From Scleroderma bovista (taxonomy: Eukaryota > Basidiomycota > Agaricomycetes > Boletales > Sclerodermataceae): 64,000 nucleotides of DNA. The position numbers and the translations under genes are program-made. The DNA lies in contig JAYMGJ010000050.1 of NCBI GenBank assembly GCA_037178675.1, forward strand, positions 186,001 to 250,000. The letters run 5' to 3'. Positions 32,193 through 43,889 of this stretch are shown here, one piece after another (the stretch's first letter is position 1; every line of letters begins with the position of its first letter). Below the pieces are notes generated by a model. It saw nothing but the letters and a program-made list of their open reading frames with translations. It had not been told where the DNA came from and made no database searches.

Positions 32193-32350
32193 GGTACAAA
32201 CCCTTTGGAGGCATGAATGTCATCTTAGTAGGAGACTTTTATCAGTTCCCACCAGTAGCAAGTACTAAAGGTGTCAGCACCTTTGTACTGGCCATGCAAT
32301 CCACTACACATCAGCGAACCAACCTTTCTGATTTGCCGAGCTGACAGCAT
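32193..32350 (+). pseudogene. PIF1-family helicase scrap (Helitron-like)
   Basis: A short frame reads PFGGMNVILVGDFYQFPPVAS, the motif around the GD of PIF1 helicases, then a stop near 32340. PIF1-like helicases of this wording are abundant in fungal Helitrons. Nothing else of the gene is recognised, and no Helitron ends were found. It is a relic. Confidence 0.6.
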
Positions 32351-32470
32351 TTGACAGTGCTTAGTCGCCCGCCCAGGCTGTCCGACTCTGTACCAGTCTG
32401 TCCGACTCTGCACCAGTCTGGTTCAGCCCATTATTCCTGGTAGTCACTCCAATGTAGTATCAGTAGAGTA

Positions 32471-33336
32471 AAAAAAATAAATTTATTAGAACTACTACAA
32501 GTACAATACAAATAACTAAGTACTACATATATTCAAACAGCAGGGATGGCAGTCATCGCGTCATCGCCATCGACGCTGGGGATGGGGATCATCGTCATCG
32601 TCATCACACGGGTGGCCATTGTCGGGGGCTGGGTGTTGTTGTTGTTGTTGGGTCACGACGACAATGCTCGTGGTGGGATGGTGACCGTGTCGTCGATGAG
32701 GTGGTGGGGTAGTCGTTGTCATCGGGTCGCAACAACGACGCTGGCAGTAGGATGGTGGCCACATTGTCACTGGTGGGTGCATCGTCAACGCAGGCTGTGG
32801 TTGTGGTTGTGGTTGGTGCTGTTGCTGGTAGCCGTTGTCGCCATCGTCTGGTCGACAACGCTGGTGGGCGTTGGATGACGGTGGGGATGGGGATGGGGGT
32901 GATCGCGTCGTCGCCGTCGACGCTGGGGATGGTGATGGGGGTAGTCATTGTCGGTGGCCACGTCGACGACGCTGGGGATGTGGGTAATCACATCGTCGCT
33001 GGGGATCGTTGTTGTCATCGGACGACACTGGGGATGGGGGCAGGGGGGGGGGCACTGGTGGTGAGATGGTGGTGGTCACGTCATCACTGGTGGCCACATC
33101 ATCGTGGTCGTGGTCGGTGCCGTCGCTGGGAGCCATTGTCATCGTGTTGGTGATGGCTGCGGCCGTTGTCATCGCTGATGGTGGTGGTTGCATTAACGAT
33201 GCTGGTGGTGGTGGTTGGTGTTGTCGCCATTGTCCATCATCCGTGGTGGGGTCGTCATTGCCATCACTGATGGTGGTGGTCGTGTCGACGACACTGGTGA
33301 TGGAGGTGGGGAGGTTTGTAGTGAAGTGGTAAATAT
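32471..33336. repeat. GTCGTC / GCTGGGGATGG low-complexity block
   Basis: Plus-strand triplet-rich DNA with repeated CGACGCTGGGGATGG units, similar in composition to 5880-6440. Frames on both strands are open by repetition only. It directly abuts the copia-3 LTR (33337). Confidence 0.6.
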
Positions 33337-34269
33337 TGTTGAAGTCGCACGTTGTTACGACCATGCCCAACTCCGGGCCTTATCCGGTCACTCCGGTCGC
33401 ATCGCAGCTCTACAGCTCTACTCCGGTCGCTTGTCTCCTACTCCGGTCGCGCTCACGCAGATAACCTTCCGTTAAGCACGACCCTTGGTCTATGCTCCAT
33501 TCGCTCGTTACCACACTTCGCCGTTTACCCTGCCTTGACGTGAGTTCTCCGTGAACTCGATATATTCTATACCTTGTAGCATTTTCACCGGACCTGATTT
33601 ATTTTACATGGTCCTGACTTTATTTTCACTGGTCCTGACCTAGTCCTAACTCCGGTCATCCCTTGTCCACTATTAGGTTGTTTACTTGTCACCGTATGTA
33701 CTCGACCCTAGTTCTACTTAGTATAAGTACCCTCTAGTTTACCTTGTACACCTCAGTCTGAAATCAACTTAGTCACTACTCCAGTCTCTGTCTGTCTCTG
33801 TCTCTGTCTCCGTCTCTATCACCTTGACCGGAACCTACGCAAGGGATCAACGCACGTCGTCCTTGTTGTTGAATCCAAGCGGTCACCAACTCCGGCCGGA
33901 CTAATCCCTCGTCCAGCCCTCTGCCCTCTTCCTTCATCCGCGCTTGTCCGGACTTGACCGGACCTCCTACCGGAGTAGACCCGGACTTGACACACGTGCA
34001 CCTGGCGTAAACCATCGACAAAGTGCGCACAAGACTGCAACCCATATTAGTGTAGACTTAGTAATAGTCCTCTTTAGGGTAGATGTTACATGTCACACGT
34101 CATGCGTCACAGTCATGCATCACACTATTTGTTGTATATAAACAGTGTTCATCACTTATATAATATAACAGCTCTTAACCAGCTACTGCTACCATCCCAG
34201 GTTGTGCACTCCACCCAACAGGTGAGTTGGAGTAGCAGTTCCTCTACGTACATAGGTATTGCTTCAACA
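33337..34269 (+). mobile_element. copia-3 5' LTR, split by a G-E solo LTR
   Basis: TGTTGAAGTCGCACGT (33337-33352), then the 640-bp G-E LTR, then the rest of the copia LTR to GCTTCAACA at 34269. It has a TATA-like TATATAAACAG near 34136. The splice donor GTGAGT at 34222 and the half-tRNA primer site at 34270-34283 are the same as in copia-2. Confidence 0.9.
33353..33992 (+). mobile_element. Solo gypsy LTR, family G-E (sense)
   Basis: 640 bp, TGTTACGACC to CGGACTTGACA, with a perfect TSD, CACGT (33348-33352, 33993-33997), inserted in the copia-3 LTR. It is the reverse complement of 4300-4939. TATA-like TATAAGTA (33722) is followed 35 nt later by AGTCTGAAAT, as in G-B. Confidence 0.93.
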
Positions 34270-34283
34270 GGTTATGAGCCCTG
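34270..34283 (+). promoter_or_regulatory. Primer-binding site of copia-3 (half initiator tRNA-Met)
   Basis: GGTTATGAGCCCTG directly after the LTR, the same as at 8258. Confidence 0.85.
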
Positions 34284-34652
34284 TGAGCGCACTGTGTGCA
34301 GCAATGCACCAGACAGCACTCCAGCTCCCTGAGCGTCGCTTTAACTAGCTTGATGCTGTGGACCACAGTGAGCTCCTAGGTGAGCCCCTGCACAGCCACA
34401 AGGCGAAGTCAGTCAACGACTTGCGCCAAACAGTGAGCTCCTAGTTGAGCACCTGTATTGCCACAGGCGAAGTTCGTTGATGACTTGTGCCAACCATGGT
34501 GAACATCATCGATGACTTGCGCTGGCATGACCTAGTCATGAGTTAGCTGTTGACAGAAGTGCTTTCACTAGCACTCAGGTGTTTCTTCTTTTCTTGCTTG
34601 TCCATTGTTGCATTCACTTGCTGACTCTGTTGACTCCCAACAGAATATCACC

Positions 34653-37600
34653 ATGTCCAGCGCTCTTGACAAGATGGTTCCCGTGTTCACTGGCTCCAAC
34701 TGGCAGCAGTGGCACACTTCAATGCAGGCCTACCTCCGGGCACAAGGCCAATGGTACATTTATTCAACAACACATGCGGGTCATGATGACCGAAAGGAGT
34801 GGGACGACAACACTGAGAGAGCGCTTGGTAACATCACCTTGTGCCTTGCCCCTTCGATCCAGGTTGCAGTCTCGAACCTCGACAACGTTAAGGACGTCTG
34901 GGACCACCTCAAGAAGAACTTCGGCGCCCCCGGTATTGGCTCTGCCCACGCTGAGCTTAGCAAGCTCCTGGCAACTACCATCCCCGCTGGCTCCCATCCT
35001 GCTCTGGCCATCACCAAAGTGCTTAGCCACTTCGCTTATCTCAAGGATGCTGGCTTCGAGTTCCCTGCCCCTGTGCAGGCAATGATTATTCTTTGCAAGC
35101 TCCCTCCCACTATGGAGGTCGTAGCTCAGATTCTCAGCCAAACGTCGCCGGACGAGATCAAGAACCTCAAGCCTGATGGGATCGTTAAGGCCACAATGCT
35201 CTCCTTCAAGCAAAAAGGCGCCTCCTCCCACGCTGGTGGTAAGGGCCCACAGGCCAACAAGCTTAGCGCTGTGAAGCGCAAGCTGGCTGACCCCAAGTTT
35301 GCCCAGCAGCAAGGCGGGTCCAACGGCAGTGCGAGCGGAAACACTCCTGCCCAAGGACAGGGAGGCCGCACTCGACGCGGCGGCAAGAAGGCTCGTGCTC
35401 ACCGTGAGAATGCCCAACAGGCTGCCTTCGCCACATACATCCACTACAATGGACCAGAGCCCACCGTCGACCCTCGTGCCTTGGCTCACACTCCCAGTGC
35501 TACCAACAAGGCCTTCAACTTGGCACACCGTCTGGGGGTAGAGCCCTCCTGCTGGAGCGCATCACGATGTATGAGGAGGATGCCATCTCCCTTGGGGATG
35601 ATGAACTGATCACTCACGAACCATTCGCTGATGACGAGTTTGATGAGATCAACGCGATGGTCCTTGACCGCTACAACGCGACATCGATGGCGATGGGCGC
35701 AGAGGCCAGCCTTTTCAGGCAAGTACCTTCTGCACGCATGCTGACCGACACTGACACACTCCCTTTACATGTGCACTTTACGCCGGCACTGTATATAGCG
35801 AGCAGTAACTACAATTTGTCGTGTCATGTCTCGAGTAATGCATATATTTGTTCCTGTTCGAATGATGCACGCTGTGCTGGCTGTAAGGGAAAAATGGTCG
35901 ACAATAGTGAACTTTCTGGTGCTTTCTGGCTACTAGACTCTGGCGCATCACGCCACTTCACCAGTGACATAGGCAATTTTGCCTCCTACAACACGCTAAA
36001 GCAAGCGCACTACGCCAAAACGGCTAATGGTGTAGCACTAATTGCTGGCATTGGCACAGTATTACTCCAGTGCCTAGACCACAACTCTGGGGATGAGAAA
36101 GTTATTACACTCACCCAAGTGCTCCATATGCCAGGCTCTACTGCACGCCTTATTTCTATGGGTGAAATGCTCCAGCGTAACTACAAAGTCACTGGCGATA
36201 AGAGAGGCATTAGCCTCACTCATAAAGCTGAATGCCTATGGTTTGGGCCAGACCCAGAAGACGATTGCAACATCATTTTTGGGATTAGATCTATCCCGAT
36301 AATTAGATCTAACTACATTGCCTCCGTGAGCAAAGTCAATTACGACATTATGCACGGGAGATTCGGGCACCCCTCGAAGGAAGTACTCCGACGTGCGCAA
36401 AAACATACGCAGCGCTTCCCAGAAATTCACTTTCTTACTGAGGACTGTGTTTGCCCTGGATGTGCTCTTGGCAAAATGCCCAATCAAGTTTTCCCTGAGA
36501 ACAAAAGACGTGCTTCCAAGCCCTTTGAGCTGGTGCACTCTGATCTCAAATCTTTCCTGGTTACATCGTACCGGAAATTCAAATACGTTATCACCTTCTA
36601 CGATGATTATACCTCTCATGCCTGGACTATGCCTCTTCGCTCCAAAGCTGCAGTGATTACGGCTGCCAAAGATTTCCTTGAAATGGTGTGCGTCCAACAT
36701 GATATGCACGTCATTGGATGGATGTCCGATGCCGGTGGAGAGTATAAATCCAATCTGTTTGATTGAGCACTCCTTGAGAAAGGAATTAAAATATATCAAA
36801 GTACTCCAAGAACCCCCATGCAGAATGGCCATGCTGAGCGTTTAGGGCACACTCTCATGGACAACACTGAGTCTATGCGGCATCAAGCCTGCATTCCTGA
36901 CTCCTGGTGGGAATTTGTGTTCGCTCACGCAACCCACATTTACAACCGTACTCCAGTAGCTTGCCTGCGATGGTGCACCCCCCATGAAATGCTTAAGGGG
37001 GAGATGCCTAACATCGACCACCTACGTGTATTTGGCTGTGGAGCCTTTGTCTACCTCCCAGCAACGGCTAGAGCAAATAAGATGGCTCCCAAGTCGGAGC
37101 TTATGACTTATATCGGTGTTGCCCCTGGCAATGAGCGCAACTTCTTGTTTATGCGCTCCACCAATGCAGTGTTCACCGCTGCCCACACTGTCTTTGACGA
37201 GTGTCATTTCCCTCGCTGCCCCAAAAACAGGTGCGAACCTCTTGAGAACCCTTTTGGAAGGGCAAATCCGAAACCAGCCACTGATTGACCAGGAAATCCC
37301 CCTGATGATACCGACAGTGATGATGATGTGGAACACAACCATGGCTACCCACATCCCCAAGCACAGGATGACGATCCAAAGTGTGAGGAACCCGAGGCTC
37401 CTGAGGAAGAGCCTAACCAAATAAATCCTCCCCATATGCCATCTCCAGTGCCTCCACCGGCACTGAGAACGCCTTCACCAGCGAGAAATCCGCCACCCCT
37501 GGCACCGCAGCATCCTGGCCAAGCTGAACGCCGCCAGAATGCACTGCGACCCCCTGCAGTGAATATCCCTGCCTGCCCCCAATGTGAACGTAGAGCGCCA

Positions 37601-38048
37601 TTGCGCCCCGGTAACATATATAGTGAGCGGCAACATCCCGTTGAGCAACTCTGGGATATTGAAAGTGCCTCTTGATGGCAAGAAACAGTGGGTGAGGCCC
37701 CTAGGCCCCCACAACCGGACACACCAGACCATATCCCTGGTGGTTTCCACGACACCTCTGCAACGCCCAGTGAGGAAGATGTGCAAAAGATGTGCGAGGA
37801 AGGGGGAGCAAACCTAGTCCGATACCTGATGGGCAAAGCCCTCGAAATCCACGAGCCTCAATATGAGAGCGTCCGCAACTGGTCCTACAAGGACATTGCT
37901 CGCTTACCCCAAGCTGAGCAGAAACTCTGGCGACTTGCTTGCCAAGAAGAGCTCGATGTGCTGCGAAAGCGCAAAGTCTTTGAGCTAGTTGACTGTCCCG
38001 GAGACCGGAAGGTCATTAAGAACCAATGGGTCTTCGACGTCAAGTCGG
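34653..38048 (+). pseudogene. copia-3 gag-pol, broken and truncated
   Basis: The frame starts at ATG 34653 and reads gag to about 35550. A deletion relative to copia-2 shifts the frame there; it reopens at 35567-36766 (protease WLLDSGAS, integrase zinc region and first Asp). In-frame stops follow at 36764-36766, 37286-37288 and 37673-37675, each CGA to TGA when compared with copia-2 or copia-1. The integrase Glu (NGHAER, 36836-36838) is intact, unlike in copia-2. The RT is cut off after KNQWVFDVKS, where LTR-A copy C starts at 38049. Confidence 0.9.
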
Positions 38049-38648
38049 TGTGCGCCTAAGTGAGGGAAGAGGTCAGAACAACCAACAACCAACACCAAAT
38101 GACAGCAAAATGCAAGTGGTGGTCTTCCTTTGCGTTTCTGGTATTTAATCTCCTCAGGGGGATGTGCTGCACACCTTCAGGCAGGATGCAGGAGGGAAGG
38201 GAAGGGCTTCTGATGGGGATGATATGCGACTGGGGATGGTATTGACTCCTCTTCAGCCTACCACAGTGGTTAGGAAGAGTCCTGGGATTGAAGAGCGATG
38301 ATAGATTGATGATAGGGGTGATACAGCAGTGATGGAGCAGAGGGGAAGCAAGGGGACAGGGTTCCTGCTTCAAAAATGCGATGAACAGTGATGGGATGGA
38401 GTGGACAGTGATGCTAGACTGCGCTTGAGCCTAGAGAAATGATCAGATACAAGATATATCTGATAAACAGCAATATAGGAGCTTTAGGCCAGCACTGAGT
38501 GACCTACAAGTCCAAAGACAGAGATAGAGCTTATAGACAGTGAGGGAGAGTGAATGTGGTTGCTTTATTGAGGGGGAAGCAGACACTTCCTTGCAGCCTT
38601 TGGCTGCTGGTTTATATACAGGAGGGGATGTGGCCCTGTAAGCACAAA
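38049..38648 (-). mobile_element. LTR-A copy C, first part
   Basis: Starts TGTGCGCCTAAG inside copia-3 RT and is nearly identical to copy A (25423 onward). G-B interrupts it at 38649, and the sequence resumes at 56005 after one copy of the ACAAA TSD. Confidence 0.9.
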
Positions 38649-39344
38649 TGTCAAATCCGGGTCCACTCCGGACAAAGTCCGGACGAAATCCTGTTAAGGT
38701 CTTGAACAAGGGAGGGGCAGAGATTGGCCTAGGCCAGGTATTGCTCAGGGGGCAGGATAGACCGATTGGGTACAACGACAGAAGTCAAGCGTTGACCCCT
38801 TGCGTGGATTCCGGTCAAGAGAGAGCAGGGACGAGAGATACGGAGTGGGTGACTTAGTTGATTTCAGACTGAAGATACAAGACTGAGTACAGGACTTTAT
38901 ATACGGAGATGGAAGTAACCTGAGTATATACGGTGACACGTAAACAACCAAAAGCCGGAACAAGGGAACGAGAGTGAAAGGAATAGGTCGGTAAAATAAA
39001 CGGAGACAGGAAAATAAATGGGGACAGGAAAATAAATGGGGACAGGAAAATAAACAGGGACAGGAAAATAAACGGGGAGGAAAATAAACGGGGAGCCAGG
39101 CTTGAAGCAGACACGGGGATCTGGAAGTATACAGGGGCAACGGAACGGGTGCAGGAACAATGCGGTAAGTGGAACTAAACCGGATTGGAGAAACAGATAG
39201 GGTCGAGTACGGACTCAACAGATACTATGTGCGCGAGTGTAGTCCGGAACCGGGGATGAAGCGCAAGGGCCAGGATCGAGCTGTATAGCTGCGATGAAGC
39301 CAGAGTAACTGGGAGAGCGACTGGAACTGGACATGGTCGTGACA
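38649..39344 (-). mobile_element. G-B 3' LTR
   Basis: TGTCAAATCCGGG to GGTCGTGACA, with five or more GGGGACAGGAAAATAAA tandem repeats (39000-39090). The polypurine tract beside it (minus, about 39361-39345) is CCTAAGTGGGGGATAC. Confidence 0.93.
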
Positions 39345-39501
39345 GTATCCCCCACTTAGGGGCCAAACCCATGAGGCGCCATGAGGCAAGTGTGAGGCTG
39401 GCTAAGAACAATGGCGAGTCCACACCCTTTGTCTGAATTCAAATTTGTTCCTATAAGTAAACGGACGGATTTCGTTCTCAGCAATTTTCCTAACACCCAT
39501 C

Positions 39502-40640
39502 ATGTCTTCCGCATCCAAGCAGCCTACCCCCACTACCCTCATCGTGCCCGGCCAGCAAGACTGGACGAAGGCCAAGATGCCGGAGCTGCAATCGGACGAT
39601 GACAACGACGACAACATGGCTCAGGCGAAGGCGGAAGAGTGGCATCGATGCAAGCAGGCGAGGCGGGAAGAGAAGGCGCGCCGGGAATGTGAGGAGGCCG
39701 AGCGCAAGGAGCGAGAGGAGGCAGAGAAGAGGGTCCGGCTCCTGGCGGAGCGGGAGAGGATCCTTGCAGAAAAGGCCCGGCTGATGGCAGAGGACAAGCG
39801 CAAGGCGGCAGAGGAACATGCGCACGAGGCGGCAGAGAAGAGAGCCTGGGTGGTGGCTCAGCAAAAGGCCAAGGAGGATGCAGAGCGGAAGGAGCGAGAG
39901 GAGATCGCCCGGATCCAGGCGGAGAGGGAGCAGGCGTATGCGGAGAAGAAAATGCGTGAGGAGGCGACCGGAAAGCAGAGAGCAGGGGAGGCGATGAAGA
40001 AGAGGCAGCGCGAGGAGAACGCGGTGGCCAGGCCCAGTGGGAACCGGTCACAGGAGGCCAGGTAAGTACCGGTCGATTTATTCTTTTGTTTTGTTTTTTG
40101 CTAACCTTGCCTTGCAGCTGCGTGCGGTGTGCACGCCTAGGTGCCCCTTGCAAGAGGGATGCCGAAAACCCCCGGCAGCGCGCGTGCATACGCTGCGCGT
40201 CGATGAAGGATAAGTGCGAGTGGCCGGAGGTAGAAGGGAGTGGGTCCAGGTCCAGGAAGGGGAAGGGGAAGGCAGTGGCGACGTCTCCCAGAGCCGGCGA
40301 GAAGAAACACACCAAGAAGTTGGTCGCCAAGATCGACAGAGATGTGGAGATTGTCGCAGGTCCGTCCAGGTCTGGGTCCACGCTCATCGAGCGTATGGAC
40401 CAACTGATCGAGGCAGTAGAGAACCTTGCATCGGCGCAGTGGTACACGGCGGCAGTGGTCTCTGCATCCAGACAGTTGCTGGGCACACTTGTGGACGAGT
40501 GTGCCCTGTTCGGATTCGAGGAGACCGGAGATGCCGGAGTGGAGTCAACAGACGGAGAGGAGGTCGACCAGGAGGAGGTTGAAGGGGAAGTGACCGGGCT
40601 TCATGAGGACAATGAGGCGCACGCCTCGGAGGATGCATGA
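39502..40640 (+). CDS. Antisense accessory gene of G-B: coiled coil plus Zn2Cys6-like cluster
   Basis: Exons 39502-40061 and 40118-40640. The intron is 40062-40117 (GTAAGT...TTGCAG, 56 nt), splitting a Ser codon; product 360 residues. A long Glu/Arg/Lys/Ala coiled coil covers roughly residues 45-175. Six cysteines at 188-220 are spaced C-X2-C-X6-C-X11-C-X2-C-X6-C, within the fungal Zn2Cys6 range. A basic GKGKAVATSPRAGEKK stretch aligns with the corresponding part of the G-A protein. A Leu-rich segment (LIERMDQLIEAVENL) and an acidic tail follow. It is intact although the host element is dead, and is homologous to 16785-17861. Confidence 0.75.
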
Positions 40641-40908
40641 GTCTGGTCCAGACAATTTTCTTTTACTGTAAACTTTTAGTGTACTTTTAATTTTAAATGT
40701 TTATAAAAGAAAAGTGTTTAGGAAACGAAACAGAGCGAGCAAGACAGTGAACTGAGAGAAGGGAACAAGAGACAGGGCGGGAGACAGACAGAATAGCGAG
40801 AAACGGTTTTCGGACACGAGAAAGAGATACCGGGAATACTACCAGACTAGATAGAGGCCAAAGGGCCGGGTTTGTCAGGGTACTGGGAGTGATATTTGCC
40901 TAGGAGTT

Positions 40909-42949
40909 CTACTGCGTTACCAAGCTCGGTGGCGAGTAGCCATGAGGTTTCCTCGTCAGTACCTTCATAACCGGTCCACCGGACCAAGTACAGGAGTTTG
41001 CAAGTTTTGCGTCAACAGTCGATCTTGGAGTCGAGAATCTCGGAGATCTTGAACTCCGGCTCGCCGTCAACTTCGACCGGTGGGGGCGGTGGTTGGGGAT
41101 GGAGTTGGGCGCAGCTGGTTCTAGCTGTGAGACGTGGAAGACCGGATGAACTGCGCGCATAGAATCCGGAAGACGGAGAGTGAAAGAGAGCGAACCCACT
41201 TGGGCTATAATCATATATGGCCCTAGATTCTTTTCTGATAGTTTTTTGGATGGTCGTGTGGAACAGAAATATTTTGCTTTTACATATGCTTGGTCGCCAA
41301 CCTTGAAGTCCGGTGCCGGAGTATGCTTGGCATCTGCCGGACCTTGATAGCGGATCTGAGCGTTGGCCATCTCTTCACGGAGGTAACTGTGCAGTGAGTC
41401 TAGGTCAACTGCGTATTCGCGGGCCCAGGTGGAGGTCATATCACATTCCGGGTGTACTGAGATATTAGGGTGATAACCTTTATTTGCGAAGAAGGGAGAA
41501 ACTCCAGTAGTTGCACTAGGTGCATTATTGTACGCGAACTCTGCAAGCGGTAAGAGATCTGCCCAGTTGTCCTGCTGGTAATTGCAGTAACACCGGAGGT
41601 ACTGTTCGAGTGTTTGGTTGGATCGCTCGGTTTGGCCATCACCTTCCGGGTGATAGCCGGAAGTGAAGTGTAGGCGCATGTCGAGTGCCTTTCTGAGTGA
41701 CCGGAAGAAGTGGGATACGAACTCAGTACCTCGGTCAGAGGTGACATGGGCGGGGACTCCGTGTTTGGAGAACACGTGGAGTAGGAATAGTTTCGCGAGT
41801 TCCGGGCTGGTGATGGTATCGTGAGTTGGAATGAAGATGGATTGCTTTGAGAGCCGGTCTACGACGACTAGGATGGCTGTGAAGCCGGAAGATGTGGGGA
41901 GTTGCTCTATAAAATCCATGGAGATGGAATTCCAGGGCTTCTCCGGGATGGGGAGCTGTTTAAGCAACCCATAGGGACGATGGCGCAGTGCTTTAGCTCG
42001 GGCACAGGTCGTGCAGGTCCGGACATAGTTTGTAACGAACGACCAGAGACCTGGCCAGGTGTAGTCGCGACGGATGAGCTCCAGGGTGTGATTCTGTCCA
42101 AAGTGCCCAGAGGTGGGGTGGTTGTGCTTATACTGGAGAACTCTGAGGCGAAGGTCCTTTGAGTCTGGTACGTAGATGCGACCATGGAGCCGGAGGAGAC
42201 CGGACTCGTCTACTGACCACCGCGACTCGGCGGTATCAGAGAGGTGAGCTTGGGCAATAGGGTCAGTGGGGAGGGCGGATAGGATGTCTGAGTGAAGGGT
42301 CTCGATGTCCATGATGTCAACTGCCCTTAGGATAGGGAGCTCTAGGTACGTAGCGCGAAGGGAGTGAGCTAGTTGCTCTTGGGTGAACACCAGCCGGAGA
42401 TTGTGGGGGTTAACCTGGGCGTAGCTGCTATCCCCCTCTTTGGGGTAGATGTCCCATCGTCGAGTCAGGGCATCCGGCTTAGCACCAAGCTTACTGGGGC
42501 GAAAACGAATAACTAAGTGGAACTGGGACAAGAATTCCGACCACCGGGCTTGCCGGCATGTAAGAACTTTTGATGTGGAAAAGTATTCCAGGTTTTTGTG
42601 GTCGGTGACAACGTCGACCGGGGTAGCGGAGCCCTCCAGATAGTGGCACCATGACCGGAATGCCTCAAAGATCGCCAGCAGTTCCTTGTCGTGCATGTCA
42701 TAGTTCAGCTCCGGGGCTGTTAAGGTCCGGGAGTAGAATGTGACTGGACGTAGTTCGCCATCGGCGCAGGTAATGGAGAGTATACCGGCGACAGCGTAGT
42801 CGGAAGCATCGGTCTCCACGGTAATTGGAGAGTCTGGAATGAAATGTGTGAGGACTGGCACGGTGGTGAAGGCCCACTTGAGCATGTTAAAGGAGCGACG
42901 GCACTCCTCAGAAAAATTCCAAGGGGCGTCCTTCCGGGTGAGCCGCAGG
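40909..42949 (-). pseudogene. G-B pol, 3' part: RT end, RNase H, integrase
   Basis: From LRLTRKDAPWNF at the palindrome edge, through RNase H (VETDASDYAVAG), the integrase finger (HFGQNHT...CTTCARAK) and the catalytic core (MDFIEQL, TSDRGTEF, GQTERSNQ), to VFHVSQLEPAAPNSIPN. A frameshift near 41090 throws the chromodomain out of frame; its remnants (YLVRWTGYEGTDEETSW) are still readable in another frame around 40925-40990. It is closely related to G-A pol. Confidence 0.9.
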
Positions 42950-42989
42950 TAGTTCAGTCACAAACCCTCGCAAAAGTGGGTCATCGGAC

Positions 42990-43860
42990 ATGTACATTTG
43001 CCTGTAAAGGTGGGACTAGCCGACGCCGGCCGATGCTCGCAGAACTGGGCCAGGCCGATGTTTTCTATTATTGCAAATCTAGTACAGGCCTGAGGGACAT
43101 TAATCACTGCAAAACTGGGATGGGCTGATGTTTGATAAAAATTGCAGAACTGGGACTGGTGGGAGCATTGTAAAACTAGGTCAGGCCTGTTGAACAAAAA
43201 AATTGACAAGTGTTGCAAAGCTGGGACTGGCCGATGTTGTAGATACATTGCAAAACTGGGTCAGGCCTGTTGAGAAAAAAGTTGTCAATTACTGCAAAAC
43301 TGGGTCAGGCTGACATGGCAGAATGGGGTCAGGCCTTTTGAGGAAAAAATTGTCAAGCATTGCAAAACTGGGTCAGGCTGACATTGTATATACATTGCAG
43401 AACTGGATCAGGCCTGTTGAGAAAAAAAGTTGTCAAGCATTGCAAAACTGGGTCAGGCTGACATTGCAGAACTGGGTCAGGCCTGTTGAGGAAAAAGTTG
43501 TCAAGCATTGCAAAACTGGGCCAGGCTGGACATTGCAGAACTGGGTCAGGCCTGTTGAGGAAAAAGTTGTCAAGCATTGCAAAACTGGGCCAGGCTGACA
43601 TTGCAGAACTGGGTCAGGCCTGTTGAGGAAAAAGTTGTCAAGCATTGCAAAACTGGGCCAGGCTGACATTGCAGAACTGGGTCAGGCCTGTTGAGGAAAT
43701 AGTTGTCAAGCATTGCAAAACTGGGTCAGGCTGACATTGCAGAACTGGGTCAGGCCTGTTGAGAAACAAAGTTGTCAAGTACTGCAAAACTGGGTCAGGC
43801 CTGTTGAGCAAAAAAGTTGTCAACCATTGCAAAACTGGGTCAGACCCAAAATTGATACAC
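42990..43860. repeat. 68-bp tandem repeats, left arm
   Basis: Units contain GCAAAACTGGGTCAGGC and GCAGAACTGGGTCAGGCC followed by TGTTGAGGAAAAAGTTGTCA, most regular at 43440-43760. The mirrored array is at 49745-50560, where one unit has a deletion near 49943. Open frames through it are repeat products. Confidence 0.9.
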
Positions 43861-43889
43861 ATTGCAGAATTAAATTACTGTGCTGACTA

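Noticed and set aside
32546..33370. ORFs in the GTCGTC block
   Set aside because: Same reason: triplet low complexity, no start context or motif.
39539..40486. 315-codon minus-strand ORF
   Set aside because: Shadow of the antisense accessory gene's Glu/Ala/Arg codons; Pro/Ser-rich, crosses the intron without meaning.
42990..43860. Regular direct repeats considered as a CRISPR array
   Set aside because: Units are continuous 68-bp tandem repeats without unique spacers, mirrored in the other arm, in a eukaryotic transposon context.
43323..43862. ORFs of 74-91 codons through the 68-bp arrays
   Set aside because: Repeat-derived peptides in both directions, mirrored at 49746-50269.
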